This document shows positions 7,609-8,261 of a stretch of DNA of 8,261 nt, piece by piece (position 1 is the stretch's first letter; each line of letters begins with the position of its first letter). The notes under the pieces are model-generated. The model was not told where the DNA came from. It was given only the letters and a program-made list of their open reading frames with translations, and did no database searches. This stretch comes from JBGPLH01 sp041486365 [NCBI: Thermodesulfobacteriota bacterium]. Its GTDB lineage: Bacteria > JAUYMQ01. The translations under genes and the position numbers were made by a program. The DNA is taken from positions 1 to 8,261 of the forward strand of contig JBGPLH010000133.1 in NCBI GenBank assembly GCA_041486365.1. Direction: 5' to 3'.

Positions 7609-8261
7609 GGATGCGCGGCCGCGACCCGGAGCAGGATCTCCTTCACGCGGCTAACGTCCGCCCGGGAGTCCACCAGGTAGCGCGCGGCGATCCGGGCCCG
7701 CGGGTCATCGTGCGTCCAGTTCACGATGGTCGTCTGGAGGAGCGTCGAGTTCGGGACGAAGAACTCCACGTTGTCGCGGCTGCGAATGCGCGTGGAGCGC
7801 ATGCCCACCTGCTCGATTCGCCCGCGCTGGCTCTCCACGGTCACCCAGTCGCCCGGCTTGAGCGCGCGGCCGAAGATCAGCGTGAGCCCGCTCACCAGGT
7901 TGTTCACCACGTGCTGCAGGCCGAAGCCCACCCCGACGCCGAGCGCGCCCGTGAAGATCGCCACGCCTTTCAGATCGATCCCGACGAGACGCATCGCCAC
8001 CAGCGTGCCCACCAGGAGGAACAGGCCCGTGAGTCCCGCGTTCACGGCGCTCCCCGCCCCCGGGTCCAGCCCCACGGCCGGATAGAGCGTGTAATCGAGG
8101 AAGGCCCGAAGCACCCGCGCCAGGAGGATCGCGGCGACGATCACCGACACCGCCTGCAGGATCATCCAGACGGAGAGCGCCCGATGGCCCAGCGTGAACA
8201 TCGGCGCCACCGCCAGGCGCACGATCGGTCCGTCGGCGGCGAAGAGCCGCACCCAGGTCAC
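7482..8261 (-). CDS. MscS-family mechanosensitive ion channel, 5'-truncated by the window edge and frameshifted near its 3' end
   Basis: Inner-membrane small-conductance mechanosensitive channel of the MscS family, which opens under membrane tension during hypo-osmotic shock. Counting from the right edge, hydrophobic helices are seen at about 32-50 and 74-95. The pore-lining third helix with its continuation (GALGVGVGFGLQHVVNNLVSG, about 105-125) has the Gly/Ala/Val-rich packing of MscS TM3. The cytoplasmic beta domain follows: KPGDWVTVESQRGRIEQVGM (135-154), then NVEFFVPNSTLLQTTIVNW (164-182), and the alpha/beta domain begins with VSRVKEILLRVAAAHP (203-218). After Pro218 the frame becomes Ser/Arg/Cys-rich with no family similarity and stops at 7482; the true C-terminus continues in another frame (7378-7608). 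The first codon in view is GTG, but the gene probably begins further right, so it is partial. Family assignment is firm; the exact subfamily is not. Confidence 0.92.
   Translation of the reverse strand: MTWVRLFAADGPIVRLAVAPMFTLGHRALSVWMILQAVSVIVAAILLARVLRAFLDYTLYPAVGLDPGAGSAVNAGLTGLFLLVGTLVAMRLVGIDLKGVAIFTGALGVGVGFGLQHVVNNLVSGLTLIFGRALKPGDWVTVESQRGRIEQVGMRSTRIRSRDNVEFFVPNSTLLQTTIVNWTHDDPRARIAARYLVDSRADVSRVKEILLRVAAAHPGCSSAPAPRCSSWSWERRGSCSISSSGSTSARRARRACEAI

Noticed and set aside
7600-7620. Programmed -1 ribosomal frameshift in the channel gene
   Set aside because: The sequence around CAT CCC GGG does not form the usual X XXY YYZ slippery heptamer, and MscS genes are not known to need recoding. 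A read error or mutation is simpler.

Overview
The window is a high-GC stretch (roughly two thirds G+C by eye). It is read entirely from the minus strand and is packed with alpha-glucan and trehalose metabolism genes. Strong G/C preference at third codon positions, the gene set and the tight gene packing indicate a bacterium. The phylum cannot be fixed from the sequence alone; several GC-rich soil or sediment lineages would fit. No mobile element, tRNA, rRNA or CRISPR array was seen.

In transcription order (right to left) the genes are: (1) the C-terminal part of an MscS-family mechanosensitive channel, entering from the right edge and carrying an apparent one-base deletion near 7608-7610; (2) treZ, malto-oligosyltrehalose trehalohydrolase, 5498-7381; (3) glgX/treX, glycogen debranching enzyme, 3384-5498; (4) glgB, glycogen branching enzyme, 1159-3387; (5) malQ, 4-alpha-glucanotransferase, which starts at a TTG at 1155 and leaves through the left edge with its catalytic half missing.

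The junctions are minimal. The restored mscS frame overlaps treZ by ATGA, treZ overlaps glgX by TGATG, glgX overlaps glgB by ATGA, and glgB is followed by malQ after three bases. No gap is large enough for an internal promoter or terminator, so this reads as one translationally coupled operon whose promoter lies beyond the right edge. No stretch over 300 bases lacks a gene.

Functionally, GlgB places alpha-1,6 branches in glycogen, GlgX removes them to give linear malto-oligosaccharides, MalQ rearranges chain lengths, and TreZ releases trehalose from chains whose end has been isomerised by TreY. TreY is not in the window, nor are glgA, glgC or glgP. Trehalose is a compatible solute and MscS channels relieve hypo-osmotic shock, so the coupling of mscS to treZ suggests an osmotic theme. 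That link is inference. I do not see a clearly new biological system. The items most worth a second look are the mscS frameshift, its coupling to treZ, a 12-bp tandem duplication at that junction, and an AT-rich perfect inverted repeat inside treZ.
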